Of a stretch of DNA of 32,672 bases, positions 16,772 to 26,300 are shown piece by piece. Where the stretch lies: assembly GCA_014727845.1 (NCBI GenBank), contig WJMR01000214.1:1-32672 (forward strand), written 5' to 3'. The stretch comes from Ignavibacteriales bacterium (GTDB lineage: Bacteria; Bacteroidota; Ignavibacteria; Ignavibacteriales; Ignavibacteriaceae). How positions within the stretch are numbered: the stretch's first letter is position 1; every line of letters begins with the position of its first letter. The position numbers and the translations under genes are program-made. The notes beneath the pieces are model-generated. The model was not told where the DNA came from. It saw only the letters and a list, made by a program, of their open reading frames with translations, and made no database searches.

Positions 16772-17692
16772 ATGACAAGCGAACTCCTGCGCCGACACGG
16801 GCGCAATCCCATCTTGACGAGCGACGACCTCCCGTTCCTCTGCAACGCGATTTACAATCCCGGCGCTACGAAATTCGGCGACGAGTATATACTTCTTGCG
16901 CGCGTCGAGGACGGACGACGCGACAACAAGCTGCATGTTTGCCGCTCCCGAGACGGCGTCGATTTCACGGTCGAGCCGACGCCGATCGCGATTACCAACC
17001 CGATCGACGACGGAATGCCCGAGAAGCATCTCTACGATCCGCGGATCACCCTTCTGGAGAATTCCTACTATATAACATACTGCTCGCAGGGCTTCGACGA
17101 GACCGTCCGCATCGGGTTGCTTAAGACGGACGACTTCGCCACGTTCGAGCGCGTCGCCTACATCGCCGAACCGTGGAACCGCAACTGCGCGATCTTCCCC
17201 GAAAAAATCGGCGGCGGATACGCGCGCTTCGACCGACCGATGAGCGGCGACGACGTGATCAACGTCGTCTCCTACTCGCCCGATCTCGTGCATTGGGGCG
17301 AGTCGAAGGCGATCGAGTTGGAACCCGTCACGTGGTTCCGGCAGAAGTGGGGCGTCGGTCCGACGCCGATCAAAACGGACGCGGGCTGGCTGACGATCTT
17401 CCACGGCGTTTGGCTCGCGGTTAACTATGTGTATCGCCTCGGCGTCGTGTTGTTGGATTTGGAGGACCCGTCGAAAGTCGTCGGGCAGTCTCCCGAGTTC
17501 ATCCTCACGCCGCGCGAGCCGTACGAGCGGACGGGAGAGACGATCAATTGCGTCTTCTCGAATGGCGCGATCGTTGAACCGAACGGCGAGGTGAAAGTGT
17601 ACTACGGCGCGGCGGATTCCTGTATCGGTCTCGCGACGACGACGATCGACGAACTCGTGGAGGCGTGTCTCAGAAACGGGAGAGCGAGATGA
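16772..17692 (+). CDS. Glycoside phosphorylase family GH130 (beta-mannoside phosphorylase)
   Basis: The product is 306 aa from the ATG at 16772 (AAGGA nine bases upstream); the open frame further upstream runs across the divergent promoter and is not used. The five-bladed propeller family is recognised by NPGATKFGDEYILLARVEDGRR (as two adjoining blocks at 29-50), the catalytic Asp in HLYDPRIT (D89), the phosphate-site motif NRNCAIFPEKIGGGYARF and DRP (~160-185), and GWLTIFHGV. GH130 enzymes cleave Man-beta-1,4-Man, Man-beta-1,4-Glc or Man-beta-1,4-GlcNAc with phosphate, giving alpha-mannose-1-phosphate. Which acceptor is used cannot be read from the sequence. No signal peptide, so cytoplasmic. 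It overlaps the next gene by ATGA (4 bases). Context with two alpha-mannosidases favours a mannoside or N-glycan-core substrate. Confidence 0.92.
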   Translation: MTSELLRRHGRNPILTSDDLPFLCNAIYNPGATKFGDEYILLARVEDGRRDNKLHVCRSRDGVDFTVEPTPIAITNPIDDGMPEKHLYDPRITLLENSYYITYCSQGFDETVRIGLLKTDDFATFERVAYIAEPWNRNCAIFPEKIGGGYARFDRPMSGDDVINVVSYSPDLVHWGESKAIELEPVTWFRQKWGVGPTPIKTDAGWLTIFHGVWLAVNYVYRLGVVLLDLEDPSKVVGQSPEFILTPREPYERTGETINCVFSNGAIVEPNGEVKVYYGAADSCIGLATTTIDELVEACLRNGRAR

Positions 17693-18888
17693 GCGAGGAG
17701 AAGGGCGGGCGCGTCGCGTCCATCGACGTCTTCCGCGGCTTGACGATTTTCGTGATGGTCTTCGTCAACGAGCTGGCGCGCCACGAGGGAATACCCGCGT
17801 GGATGAAGCACGCCCCGTCCGAGCAAGACTGGATGTCGTTCGTGGACGTCGTCTTTCCCGCGTTCCTCTTCATCGTCGGAATGTCCATCCCGCTCGCGCT
17901 TGGCAAGCGGATGGAGCGGGGCGCGAGCGCCGCCGACCTGTGGTCGCACATCCTACTCCGCACGGGCGCGCTCCTCATACTCGGCGTGTTTATGGTGAAC
18001 ATGCACGGCTTCCGCGAGGACGCCATGCCGCTGAGCGGCGATTGGTGGACCTTCCTCGTCTTCGTCGCCGTGATGTTCGCGTGGAACGTCTATCCGAAAA
18101 CGCTCGACTCGAAACTCGCGAACGGCTTAAAGATTTTCGGAGCGATCGTGTTGATCGTCTTGGCGATTCTCTACCGAGGCGACGAGGAGGGGAGCGTTCG
18201 TTGGATGCGCACGTATTGGTGGGGGATCCTCGGCTTAATCGGATGGGCGTATCTAACCGCGAGCGCGACGTACCTCGCGTTCCGTAACCGGCTCCCCGCG
18301 CTTCTCGGCGCGCAGGCGCTCCTCACGCTCCTCTTTATCGGCGATCAACAAGGCGCGCTGGATTTCTTCGGCGTCGTGCGCGACTATGTGTGGCTCGGCG
18401 GGCAGATCGGCACGCATTCCTCGATGGTCGTCGCGGGCGTCGTCGTCTCGACGCTCTTCCTTAAGGACGCGCCGACGAAAACGCCGAAGGAGCGGATCGT
18501 ATGGGCGCTCGCCTACGCCGCCTTTCTCTTCGTCGCGGGCTACTTGTTGGCGGACGCGTTCGGAATCTCGAAGACTCGCGCCACACCCGGATGGGCGCTC
18601 TACTCGCTTTCGATTTGCGCGGCGCTCTTTGCGTTCTTCTATTGGCTCGTCGATCTTCGGGATAAGGAGGGATGGTTCGCGTTCCTCCGACCCGCGGGCG
18701 TCAATCCGCTACTCGCGTACATTCTTCCATACACGCTCTACGCCCTTTTCGGAGCGTTGGGCGTTGCCGCATGGTTGGATCAATTTCATCAAGGCGTTCC
18801 CGCGATTCTTTGGTCGATCGTCTTCTCGTTCGCCATACTTGGCGCAACGGCCGCGCTTACAAAGTGGGGCGTGCGACTTAAGCTTTAG
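17689..18888 (+). CDS. DUF5009/NagX-like multi-pass membrane protein
   Basis: The product is 399 aa from the ATG at 17689, which overlaps the GH130 stop as ATGA and has GGGAGAG upstream. The N-terminus RVASIDVFRGLTIFVMVFVN is the hallmark of the COG4299/DUF5009 family, related to heparan-alpha-glucosaminide N-acetyltransferase and to NagX of N-acetylglucosamine clusters. About ten membrane helices can be seen, including FPAFLFIVGMSIPLAL, TGALLILGVFMVNMHGF and the C-terminal pair. A conserved His-containing loop (NMHGF, ~110) fits the acyltransferase family. It is likely an inner-membrane protein that transports or acylates an amino sugar. Its presence beside GH130 and GH38 suggests the substrate contains GlcNAc, an inference. 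Confidence 0.85.
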   Translation: MSEEKGGRVASIDVFRGLTIFVMVFVNELARHEGIPAWMKHAPSEQDWMSFVDVVFPAFLFIVGMSIPLALGKRMERGASAADLWSHILLRTGALLILGVFMVNMHGFREDAMPLSGDWWTFLVFVAVMFAWNVYPKTLDSKLANGLKIFGAIVLIVLAILYRGDEEGSVRWMRTYWWGILGLIGWAYLTASATYLAFRNRLPALLGAQALLTLLFIGDQQGALDFFGVVRDYVWLGGQIGTHSSMVVAGVVVSTLFLKDAPTKTPKERIVWALAYAAFLFVAGYLLADAFGISKTRATPGWALYSLSICAALFAFFYWLVDLRDKEGWFAFLRPAGVNPLLAYILPYTLYALFGALGVAAWLDQFHQGVPAILWSIVFSFAILGATAALTKWGVRLKL

Positions 18889-18907
18889 CCGCTTGGTTCT
18901 TAATTAA

Positions 18908-18921
18908 CGGGTTAACTAACG
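18908..18921 (+). promoter_or_regulatory. Shared promoter-region motif, copy 2 (second GH38 gene)
   Basis: CGGGTTAACTAACG lies 26 bases before the ATG at 18948 and matches the motif before the first GH38 gene at 12 of 14 positions. The 59-base gap between the DUF5009 gene and this GH38 gene is AT-rich (TTAATTAA just upstream), so the second GH38 gene may have its own promoter. Confidence 0.4.
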
Positions 18922-18947
18922 ACTATTTAACTATTACGATAGCTCCT

Positions 18948-21674
18948 ATGCCGAATAACGCATCCAAACCGTTTCGCGCGCACTACATTTCGGGAACCCA
19001 CTGGGATCGCGAGTGGTATCGCCCGTTCCAAGAATTCCGCCTTCTCCTCGTCGAGGTGATGGACGACCTCCTCGATCTTCTCGACCGCGACCCCGAGTTC
19101 GCGCACTTTCATCTCGACGGACAAACGTGCGTTCTTAAAGACTACCTTGAAATCCGACCCGAGGAAGAGCCGCGATTGAAGCGGCACGTCGCCGACGGAC
19201 GCATCCTCATCGGTCCGTGGCACACGATGCCCGATCTTTTCGCGACGGGGCAGGAGGCGCTCGTTCGCAATCTCCTCTTCGGGAAAATGATTTGCGAGGA
19301 GTGGGGCGTCGAACCGATGGCGGTCGGTTACGTCTGCGATATGTTTGGCCATACCTCGCAGGCGCCGCAACTCTTCCGCCGCTTCGGAATAACCCGCGCG
19401 GTGATGGGGCGGGGCGCGAACGAACACACGACCCCGATGTATTTCACGTGGCGCGCGCCGAACGGGGACGAGACGTTTACGTTCAAGTTGCAGGATCGAT
19501 ACGGCTACGCCGCCTTCGCGCAGGCGCGACACATCCTCGAGGCGCCCGACGCCGAGGAGGATTCGACCGCCGAGGAACGAGCGACCAAGACGATGGAGGA
19601 CTATGCGAGGCACGAAACGAGTCGGGCGAACGGTTCGACGATCGCGCTCTTCGACTCGATGGATCATATGCCCCCCGCATCGAATCCGAAGCGTTATCTC
19701 GATCTTCTGCGCGGCGCCTATCCGGAACTCGACACGACGCACTCCTCATTGCCCGCCTTCTTCGACGAAGCCGAGCGAACGGCGATCAATCTTCCGACGC
19801 GCGTCGGCGAACTACGAGAACCCGCGAAAGGGACGTATCCTTACTTGTGGCTTATCCCGAACTGCGGCTCCTCGCGCGTCCGACTGAAGCAAGCGAACGA
19901 TCGATGCGAGCGTCTCCTCGCGAGCGAGGCGGAACCCTTCGCGGCGTTCGCGCGCGCGCTCGGCGACAAGACGCCGCGACGACTCTTCCGAACCGCGTGG
20001 GAGTACACGCTTCTCAATCACGCGCACGACAGTGTGTGCGGATGCTCGATAGACCAAACGCATCGGGATATGAGCTATCGCTACGATCAGGCGGAGATCC
20101 TCGCGAAGCAGTTGCGCAATCGCGCCGTCGGTTTCCTCGCCGCGACTCGCAAAGACCCCTCGGAAGGGGAGCGAGAATTCGCGGTCGTCCTCTCGAATCC
20201 CTTGCCGCGAGCGCGTAAGGAGACGGTCGTCTTTCCCGTCGATCTTCCGCCCGATTACCCGACGCAATTCACCGAAGGGTTCCCGGGTTCGCAGAACGTC
20301 AAGTCCTTCACGCTTCACACGATCGAGGGGGAGGAGATTCCCTACCTGCGCTTGTCGATCGATCCACGTCATCAAGAGCGGACGCGCTACGCCTTAACCA
20401 CAACCGAGGGGGGCGACGGCGTCGTCTCGCGTTATATGGTCGCCGCCGAGATCGACCTGCCCGCGTTGGGGTTCGTCGCCGTGCGCGCGCGTCAGAGCGA
20501 CTCGCCCGTCCGATACGCCGGATCGTTGCGCACGGGACCCGCCTCCGCCGAGAACGACCGCGTCGCGCTCGCGATCAATCCAAACGGGACGTTGCGCCTG
20601 CTCGACAAGGCGACGGGGGAGACGTACGACGACTTATTGATTTACGAGGACGATAGCGAGATCGGCAGCGGATGGTTCCACTCCTTCACCGTGAACGACG
20701 AGACGGTCTCGACCGCCGCGGGCGACGCCCGGCTCTCCGTGATCGACGACGGTCCCGAGCTCGTACGCTTTGCGATTCGAAGGACCCTCTCGCTTCCGAA
20801 ACGCTACGATTGGCGCGGCGAACGGCGAACCGACGAGCGCGTCGAGACGAATATCACGGACTTCGTGACGTTGACGAAAACGGCGAGCTACGTCGAGATC
20901 GAGACGGTCGTCGAGAACGTCGCGGAGGATCACCGTTTGCGCGCGCTTTTCCCGACCGACGTCGAGGCGGATACCTACCTCGCCCACACGGCGTTCGACG
21001 TCGTCGAGCGACCGATCGCGAGGGACCGCGAGACGTTTAAGTGGCAAGAGTACGAGCTTGTTCAAAAACCGTTTCTTGGATTTATGGCGATTGGCGGGGG
21101 CGAACGGGGGTTGGCGTTCGTCTCGGGCGGCGGCTTCCGCGAGGGGGGCGTCCGCGAGGACGAGCGGCGCACGATGGAAACGACGCTGTTGCGCTCCTTC
21201 CGACGGACGGTGGGAACGCCCGGGGAGCGCGACGGACTCGAGCTTGGCGAGATTCGGTACCGATACGCGATTATGCCGTTCGCGGGCGAGCGGGCGAGGC
21301 AACGGGCGTTGGAGGCGCACGATATCCTCTCGACGGAAATCGTCGCCTCGCAAACGGGAACGATCCGTTCGGGATTTCCGCCGCTTGCGGGCGAGGAGCC
21401 GGCGCGGGCGAGTTTCCTACGGTTGGAGTCGGGCGCGCTCTCGCTCGCGGCGATAAAGACGAGCGAAGACGGCGAGGCGATCGTGGCGCGGATGTGGAAT
21501 CCGACCGAAGAGGCGCAAACCGAAAGGCTACGTTTTTACGCGGAGGTGAAAGAGGCGCGTTACGTCGATCTCGCGGAACGCCCGTCGGATAAGGGCGTGC
21601 CGAGAATCGACGGCGCCGTCGTCGAGATCGCGGCGGACGGTAAGGAGATTGTAACGGTTCGCGTCGAGTTGTGA
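18948..21674 (+). CDS. Alpha-mannosidase, glycoside hydrolase family 38 (MngB-like branch)
   Basis: The product is 908 aa from the ATG at 18948. Zinc ligands H18 and D20 are in SGTHWDREWY at the very N-terminus, the nucleophile D131 is in VCDMFGH, and the distal His H360 is in LLNHAHDSVCGCSID. This N-terminal start and the motif spellings resemble the E. coli MngB/2-O-mannosylglycerate-hydrolase branch rather than the first GH38 in this window, so the two are not recent duplicates. Cytoplasmic (no signal peptide). No ribosome site is evident before the ATG. It likely cleaves a different alpha-mannosidic linkage from its partner. Its stop TGA and the stop of the convergent WG-repeat gene form the palindrome TGACGCGTCA (21672-21681). 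Confidence 0.94.
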   Translation: MPNNASKPFRAHYISGTHWDREWYRPFQEFRLLLVEVMDDLLDLLDRDPEFAHFHLDGQTCVLKDYLEIRPEEEPRLKRHVADGRILIGPWHTMPDLFATGQEALVRNLLFGKMICEEWGVEPMAVGYVCDMFGHTSQAPQLFRRFGITRAVMGRGANEHTTPMYFTWRAPNGDETFTFKLQDRYGYAAFAQARHILEAPDAEEDSTAEERATKTMEDYARHETSRANGSTIALFDSMDHMPPASNPKRYLDLLRGAYPELDTTHSSLPAFFDEAERTAINLPTRVGELREPAKGTYPYLWLIPNCGSSRVRLKQANDRCERLLASEAEPFAAFARALGDKTPRRLFRTAWEYTLLNHAHDSVCGCSIDQTHRDMSYRYDQAEILAKQLRNRAVGFLAATRKDPSEGEREFAVVLSNPLPRARKETVVFPVDLPPDYPTQFTEGFPGSQNVKSFTLHTIEGEEIPYLRLSIDPRHQERTRYALTTTEGGDGVVSRYMVAAEIDLPALGFVAVRARQSDSPVRYAGSLRTGPASAENDRVALAINPNGTLRLLDKATGETYDDLLIYEDDSEIGSGWFHSFTVNDETVSTAAGDARLSVIDDGPELVRFAIRRTLSLPKRYDWRGERRTDERVETNITDFVTLTKTASYVEIETVVENVAEDHRLRALFPTDVEADTYLAHTAFDVVERPIARDRETFKWQEYELVQKPFLGFMAIGGGERGLAFVSGGGFREGGVREDERRTMETTLLRSFRRTVGTPGERDGLELGEIRYRYAIMPFAGERARQRALEAHDILSTEIVASQTGTIRSGFPPLAGEEPARASFLRLESGALSLAAIKTSEDGEAIVARMWNPTEEAQTERLRFYAEVKEARYVDLAERPSDKGVPRIDGAVVEIAADGKEIVTVRVEL

Positions 21675-21678
21675 CGCG

Positions 21679-22743
21679 TCACTCCTCGATGTAGAGCGTT
21701 CCGTCTTTGCCGAGATAACCCCACAAACCGTCGTAGTTGACGTACGCCAATCCTCGGTAAAATCCTTCGGCGTGTTTGAAGTCGTTGTCGAAAATCATTT
21801 CGCCCGTCGGTTTGAGAAAGCCGAACTCTTTGCCGTCCTTCACCAAGCCGCGCTCGTCTTGGAACGGGTAGGCGAACTCGTACTCCGGCTCGACGACGAA
21901 CTCGGCGTAGCCGTTAATGTATCCCCACTCGAAGGTTTCGACGGACATTGCGGGCGCGAGTCCGCCGTTAAACGAACCGACTTCGAGGAATTGAAAATCG
22001 ATCACCATCTCGCCCGCGCGGTTGACGAATCCCCACATCCCGTCCTTCATCACCGCGGCGACGCCCTGGCTGAACGGCGACGCATCCTCGAATTGGAACT
22101 CGATCGCGAGGAACCCCTCGTCGGATAGGTAGCCCCAGCGCTCGTTCTGTTTCACGGGCGCCAATCCGGAACTGAAGTGACCGAAATCCTCGTACTCGAA
22201 GGGAATAACCGGATTGCCGTCTCGGTCGATAAATCCGCAGAGACCGTTGTGGCGCACGCCCGCCAAGCCCTCGTGGAAGTCGCCCGCGTCTTCATACATC
22301 GCGGGAACGACCATCTCGCCTTTGTCGTCCACGAATCCGACGAGAGATTTTTTCTCCACTCTGCCTCGTCCCTCGATGAATCGTTGCGCGAAGTCGAACT
22401 CGAACGGCGTGAGTAGCTCGCCTTTATTCGAGAGATAGGCGTTCTGGTGGTAGCGACGCACGATGGCGACGCCTTCATAGAAATTCTCGACCTCGTCGAA
22501 GCTCGGCTCGACGACCATGCTGTCGGCTTCGTTGATGTAGCCCCAAAGGTCGCCGACGCGAACCGCCGCCAATCCTTCGTTGAAGGGTTTCGCTTCGTCG
22601 TATTTATGCGCGATGACGAGTTCTTTGTCGGGCGCGGTGAATCCCCACTTTCCCTCGTAGTTGAACGGTATCAGGTGCGGCGTTTGCGCGGAGGTCGTCG
22701 CGACGAGCGTCGCGATTACGAGAAGTGCGCGTAGCGTTTTCAT
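21679..22743 (-). CDS. Secreted WG-repeat protein
   Basis: The product is 354 aa from the ATG at 22743 (GGAG five bases before). A signal peptide (residues 1-19, ending TTSAQ) is followed by about nine WG repeats of ~35 residues: KWGFTAPDKELVIAHKYDEA, LWGYINEADSMVVEPSFDEV, LCGFIDRDGNPVIPFEYEDF, RWGYLSDEGFLAIEFQFEDA, MWGFVNRAGEMVIDFQFLEV and so on, ending LWGYLGKDGTLYIEE. WG repeats (PF14903) form beta-propeller or beta-rich scaffolds found in many secreted bacterial proteins; no enzymatic role is known. One unit (residues ~90-115, around AYLSNKGELLTPFEF) lacks the WG pair. Single gene, transcribed convergently with the GH38 gene. Confidence 0.92.
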   Translation of the reverse strand: MKTLRALLVIATLVATTSAQTPHLIPFNYEGKWGFTAPDKELVIAHKYDEAKPFNEGLAAVRVGDLWGYINEADSMVVEPSFDEVENFYEGVAIVRRYHQNAYLSNKGELLTPFEFDFAQRFIEGRGRVEKKSLVGFVDDKGEMVVPAMYEDAGDFHEGLAGVRHNGLCGFIDRDGNPVIPFEYEDFGHFSSGLAPVKQNERWGYLSDEGFLAIEFQFEDASPFSQGVAAVMKDGMWGFVNRAGEMVIDFQFLEVGSFNGGLAPAMSVETFEWGYINGYAEFVVEPEYEFAYPFQDERGLVKDGKEFGFLKPTGEMIFDNDFKHAEGFYRGLAYVNYDGLWGYLGKDGTLYIEE

Positions 22744-22785
22744 ATCGTCTCCGGAGTTCTGTGCGTCCGTGCGCTGATTTGGAAA

Positions 22786-22812
22786 ATATTAAAACTTTGC
22801 ATTAATAGAAAG
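22786..22812 (-). promoter_or_regulatory. Candidate promoter of the WG-repeat gene
   Basis: On the minus strand CTTTCT (22812-22807) is followed after 15 bases by TAATAT (22791-22786), 42 bases before the ATG. The region is AT-rich. The T-rich box resembles those of four other promoters in the window. Confidence 0.3.
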
Positions 22813-22838
22813 CCGCGAAAACGTCGCCTCTCGTTGCC

Positions 22839-22852
22839 TTTGGAATTCCAAA
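22839..22852. promoter_or_regulatory. Perfect 14-bp palindrome upstream of methylglyoxal synthase
   Basis: TTTGGAATTCCAAA is a perfect inverted repeat 37 bases before the ATG at 22890. It overlaps the space between a possible TTGCCT (22834) and CATATT (22857), so it could be an operator that controls the gene. Confidence 0.4.
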
Positions 22853-22889
22853 CGGGCATATTACGTGGCTATTTTCACGGGAGCGAACT

Positions 22890-23357
22890 ATGCGACGAAA
22901 ACTACGACTCGGGCTCATCGCCCACGATAATAAGAAGCGCGACTTGCTTGAGTGGGTCTATTTCAACCGCGACGCGCTGACGCGCCATCGGCTAATCGCG
23001 ACGGGTACGACCGGAACGGTCGTCGAAAAAATGCTCGGCGTGGAGGTGGAAAAGGTGCGATCCGGACCGCTCGGCGGCGATCAAGAGATCGGGGCGATGT
23101 TGGTCAACGACAAGATCGACGCGCTCTTTTTTTTCTGGGACGGCCTCGACGCCCACCCGCACGACCCCGACGTGAAGGCGTTGTTGCGGCTTAGCGTGGT
23201 GTGGAACGTCCCGACCGCATGCAATCGCTCGACCGCCGATATGATCATCTCGAGTCCGCTCTTCGAGGGGAAGTACGAACGCACGCCGCCCGACCTCGCG
23301 GAGTACTCGCGAAATCGTCCGCTGGATATTTCTTTCGACACGGGCGAGGACGGCTAA
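22890..23357 (+). CDS. mgsA: Methylglyoxal synthase
   Basis: The product is 155 aa, the normal length. The enzyme converts dihydroxyacetone phosphate to methylglyoxal and phosphate in the cytoplasm, a bypass that relieves build-up of sugar phosphates. Family motifs are all present: LIAHDNKK (9-16), TGTTG (39-43), SGPLGGDQEIGA with the catalytic Asp (D64), and PHDPDVKALLRL with the active-site His (H91), then NRSTADMIISSP. One small difference from E. coli is WDGL in place of WDPL before the His motif. GGGAG lies 7 bases before the ATG. The stop codon interlocks with the stop of the convergent kinase gene (4 bases shared). It could limit phosphate trapping when mannoside use is fast, but the link to the cluster is only proximity. 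Confidence 0.97.
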   Translation: MRRKLRLGLIAHDNKKRDLLEWVYFNRDALTRHRLIATGTTGTVVEKMLGVEVEKVRSGPLGGDQEIGAMLVNDKIDALFFFWDGLDAHPHDPDVKALLRLSVVWNVPTACNRSTADMIISSPLFEGKYERTPPDLAEYSRNRPLDISFDTGEDG

Positions 23358-26300
23358 CCCGCTCCGTTCGCCGCGTCGCGGATGCGTTCGACGAGCGCCT
23401 CGAATTCGTCGAGCCGCGCGCCCATCTTCTCGACGTCGAAACTCTCGACATGAAAGCGCAAGTCGTCGGCGTATTCCTTCAGCGCCGCGAGCTCGGTTTC
23501 CTTGGCGACGCCGTCGAGCCGATCGCAGAAATCGGCGACGTCCCGCAAAAAGTGGTTCTTCGCCGCCTTCTCGTGCAGCGCGAACAACTCGTCGTCGAAT
23601 AGTTCGAGCGCGTCGTTCGCCGCCTTTGGGGGAATCTCCCTTCGCTCCGACGTCTCCGCCGCTTCTCGCGCATCCTCCGCCGCCTCGGTTTCCACGTACG
23701 ACAGATATTTCTTAAGCGTCCCGATGAGTCCTTCGAGTTGCACGGGTTTGACGAGGTAGTCGTCGAATCCCGATCCGAGTATCTTGTCTTCGTCGCCCTT
23801 CATTGCCGACGCGGTGACGGCGACGATCGGCGTTTGGTCAAGCTCCGGAATAGCGCGAATGCGGCGCGTCGCTTCGTAACCGTCCATCACGGGCATACGG
23901 ATGTCCATAAGAATCGCGTCGGGTTTGGACGCCTTCGCCGTCTCGATCGCTTCCGCGCCGTTCTCGGCGGTCACGGTTGTAACGGCGGTTGTCGCGAAGA
24001 ACTCGACGATAAGGTCGCGATTGGTTTTTATGTCGTCCACCACGAGCACGGTCGCCTCGTCGAACACGATCCGATCGAGCCGTTCCTCCGCCTTGACGAG
24101 CGCCGAGCGTTGAATCGACGCGGCCGCGACGTCGCGGAGGCGCATCAAGAACGCGCTACCGACGCCCGGCTCGCTCTCGACGGAAATATCGCCGCCCATC
24201 ATTTCCACCAGGCGCTTGGTGATCGCCAAGCCCAAGCCCGTGCCGCCGTACTTCCTCGCGCTTTGTCCTTCTTGCTGTTTGAAGGATTCGAATATTTCCT
24301 TTTGCGATTCCTTCGGAATGCCGACGCCCGTGTCCTCGACGGTGAAGAGGAGATCGACCTTGCTCCGATCCTCGGCTTTATACACGTTCTCGACGCGGAG
24401 CTTCACGCCGCCCTCGTCGGTGAACTTGACCGCGTTGCCGATAAGATTGAACAGCGCTTGGCGGAGGCGAACCTCGTCCAGCAGCAAGCCCTCGGGTAGT
24501 TCGGGATCGATCCGCACGTCGAACTCGAGATTCTTCTCGGCGATGCGCGCGGAAAAAATCTGTCGGACTTCCTCGATGAGCGCGCGCGGATCTACGGGTT
24601 CGTAGTTAAGCTCGAATTTCCCCGCCTCGATTTTCGAGAGGTCGAGGATGTCGTTGATGAGCGTGAGGAGATTCTTTCCCGCCGTTTTAATCGCGTCGAG
24701 TCGAGACTTCTGCTTCCGATCTTCGAGCGAGGCGTTGATCAAGTCGGTGAAGCCGAGGATGGCGTTCATCGGCGTGCGGATCTCGTGGCTCATGTTCGCG
24801 AGGAACTCCGACTTCAGTCGCGACGCCTCGAGCGCCTTTTCCTTCGCCGCGATGAGCGCGCGCTCGTTTTCCTTGAGCTGCGTGATGTCCCGCGCCGACG
24901 CGAGCGCCGTTTTCACGCGCTCCTCCTTCGAGAATTCGGGCGAGATGATAAGGTCGATCCACACCCCCTCGGTCGTTTGGAACTCGACGCGACGCTCCAC
25001 GCCGCGATCGAACACCTTCTCCAGCGCGCCGCTCCACACCTTCACAATGGAAGCGGCGAACCCGATCTCGGTCATCGTTTTGCCGACGAACTCGTCCGCG
25101 GGCACGTCCATAATCGCCTCGGAGGCGCGGTTGGCGTAGAGGATTTTGAAGTCGCGATCGAATCGCATAATCACGTCGTTCGAGTATTCCGCGAGCGCCT
25201 TGAATTTCTCCTCGCTGTCCCGCAACGACTCCTCGAACTGCTTCCGTTCCTCGATCTCTTTTTGCAGAAGCTCGACGGCTTGCGAGAGTTCGGACGTTCG
25301 TTCGGCGATGCCCCGCTCGAGCTCCTCGTTGACGCGCTTAAGCTTCTCCTCGAACTTCTTTCGATCCTCGATGTTGACGATGACGTTGAGGATCGCGGGT
25401 CTGCCGCCGTACGCGATAACCGCGCCGCGCACCTCGACGGGCAACAAGCTTCCGTCCTTCTTCACGATCTCGATCTCGAAACTCTTCACGTCCTCGCCCG
25501 CCAAGCGCCGCTCGATTTGCTCGACGACGCGCGGACGATCCTCCGGCTTGAGCATATCGAAGATGTCCCGCTCCGCCGCCTCGTTGGGAGTAAAGCCCGT
25601 GATCTCCTCGACGACCTGATTGGCGAAGACGACTTTCCCGCCTTGATGCACGATCACCATATCGGGTAGCTCGGCGACGAGACCCTTGTAGCGCTCCTCG
25701 CTTTCTTTGAGGACGCGCGCGGTGCGGCGCTCCTCGGTTACGTCCGCGCCGACGGAGACGACGTGCGTTATCCGACGGTGTTCGTCGTAGTAGGGGTAGA
25801 GGCGAAAGTGGACCGTCCGCTCCTCGTCGAAGCCGGGCAAGACGATGCCGAGTTCCAACGAAAGCTCGCCCCCCTCGAAGCACGCGTCGATGGAGGATTT
25901 CATCTCCTCGCGGAAGCGTTTCTCGGTGAACGCCCGCGAGAGTGTCGAGCCAAGGAGCTCCTCGCGTTCGCGGTCGAGCGCGCGACAGAACGACTCGTTG
26001 ACCGCCTCGAAGCGATACTCGCGATTGACGAGCGCCATAAACTCGCGAGAAGAGTTGACGATGAAGTCGTACTTCCTGCCGCTCTCCTCGAGCGCCTTCT
26101 GCTCGGTGATGTTTTCCTTAACGGTGACGTAGTGCGTTACGACGCCGCGCTCGTCGGTGATGGGCGAGATCGACGCGATCTCCCAATACTCGTTTCCTTC
26201 CTTGTCGCGGTTCAAGAACTCGCCTTTCCACTCGTCGCCCGCCGCCAGCGTTTTACCGAGACCGTTGAACGCCTCGGGGTCCTCCTTGGCGTTCGCGAGG

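Noticed and set aside
21672-21681. TGACGCGTCA palindrome between convergent genes
   Set aside because: It is made of the two facing stop codons plus four bases and has no T-run; probably a by-product of tight packing and not a regulatory site.
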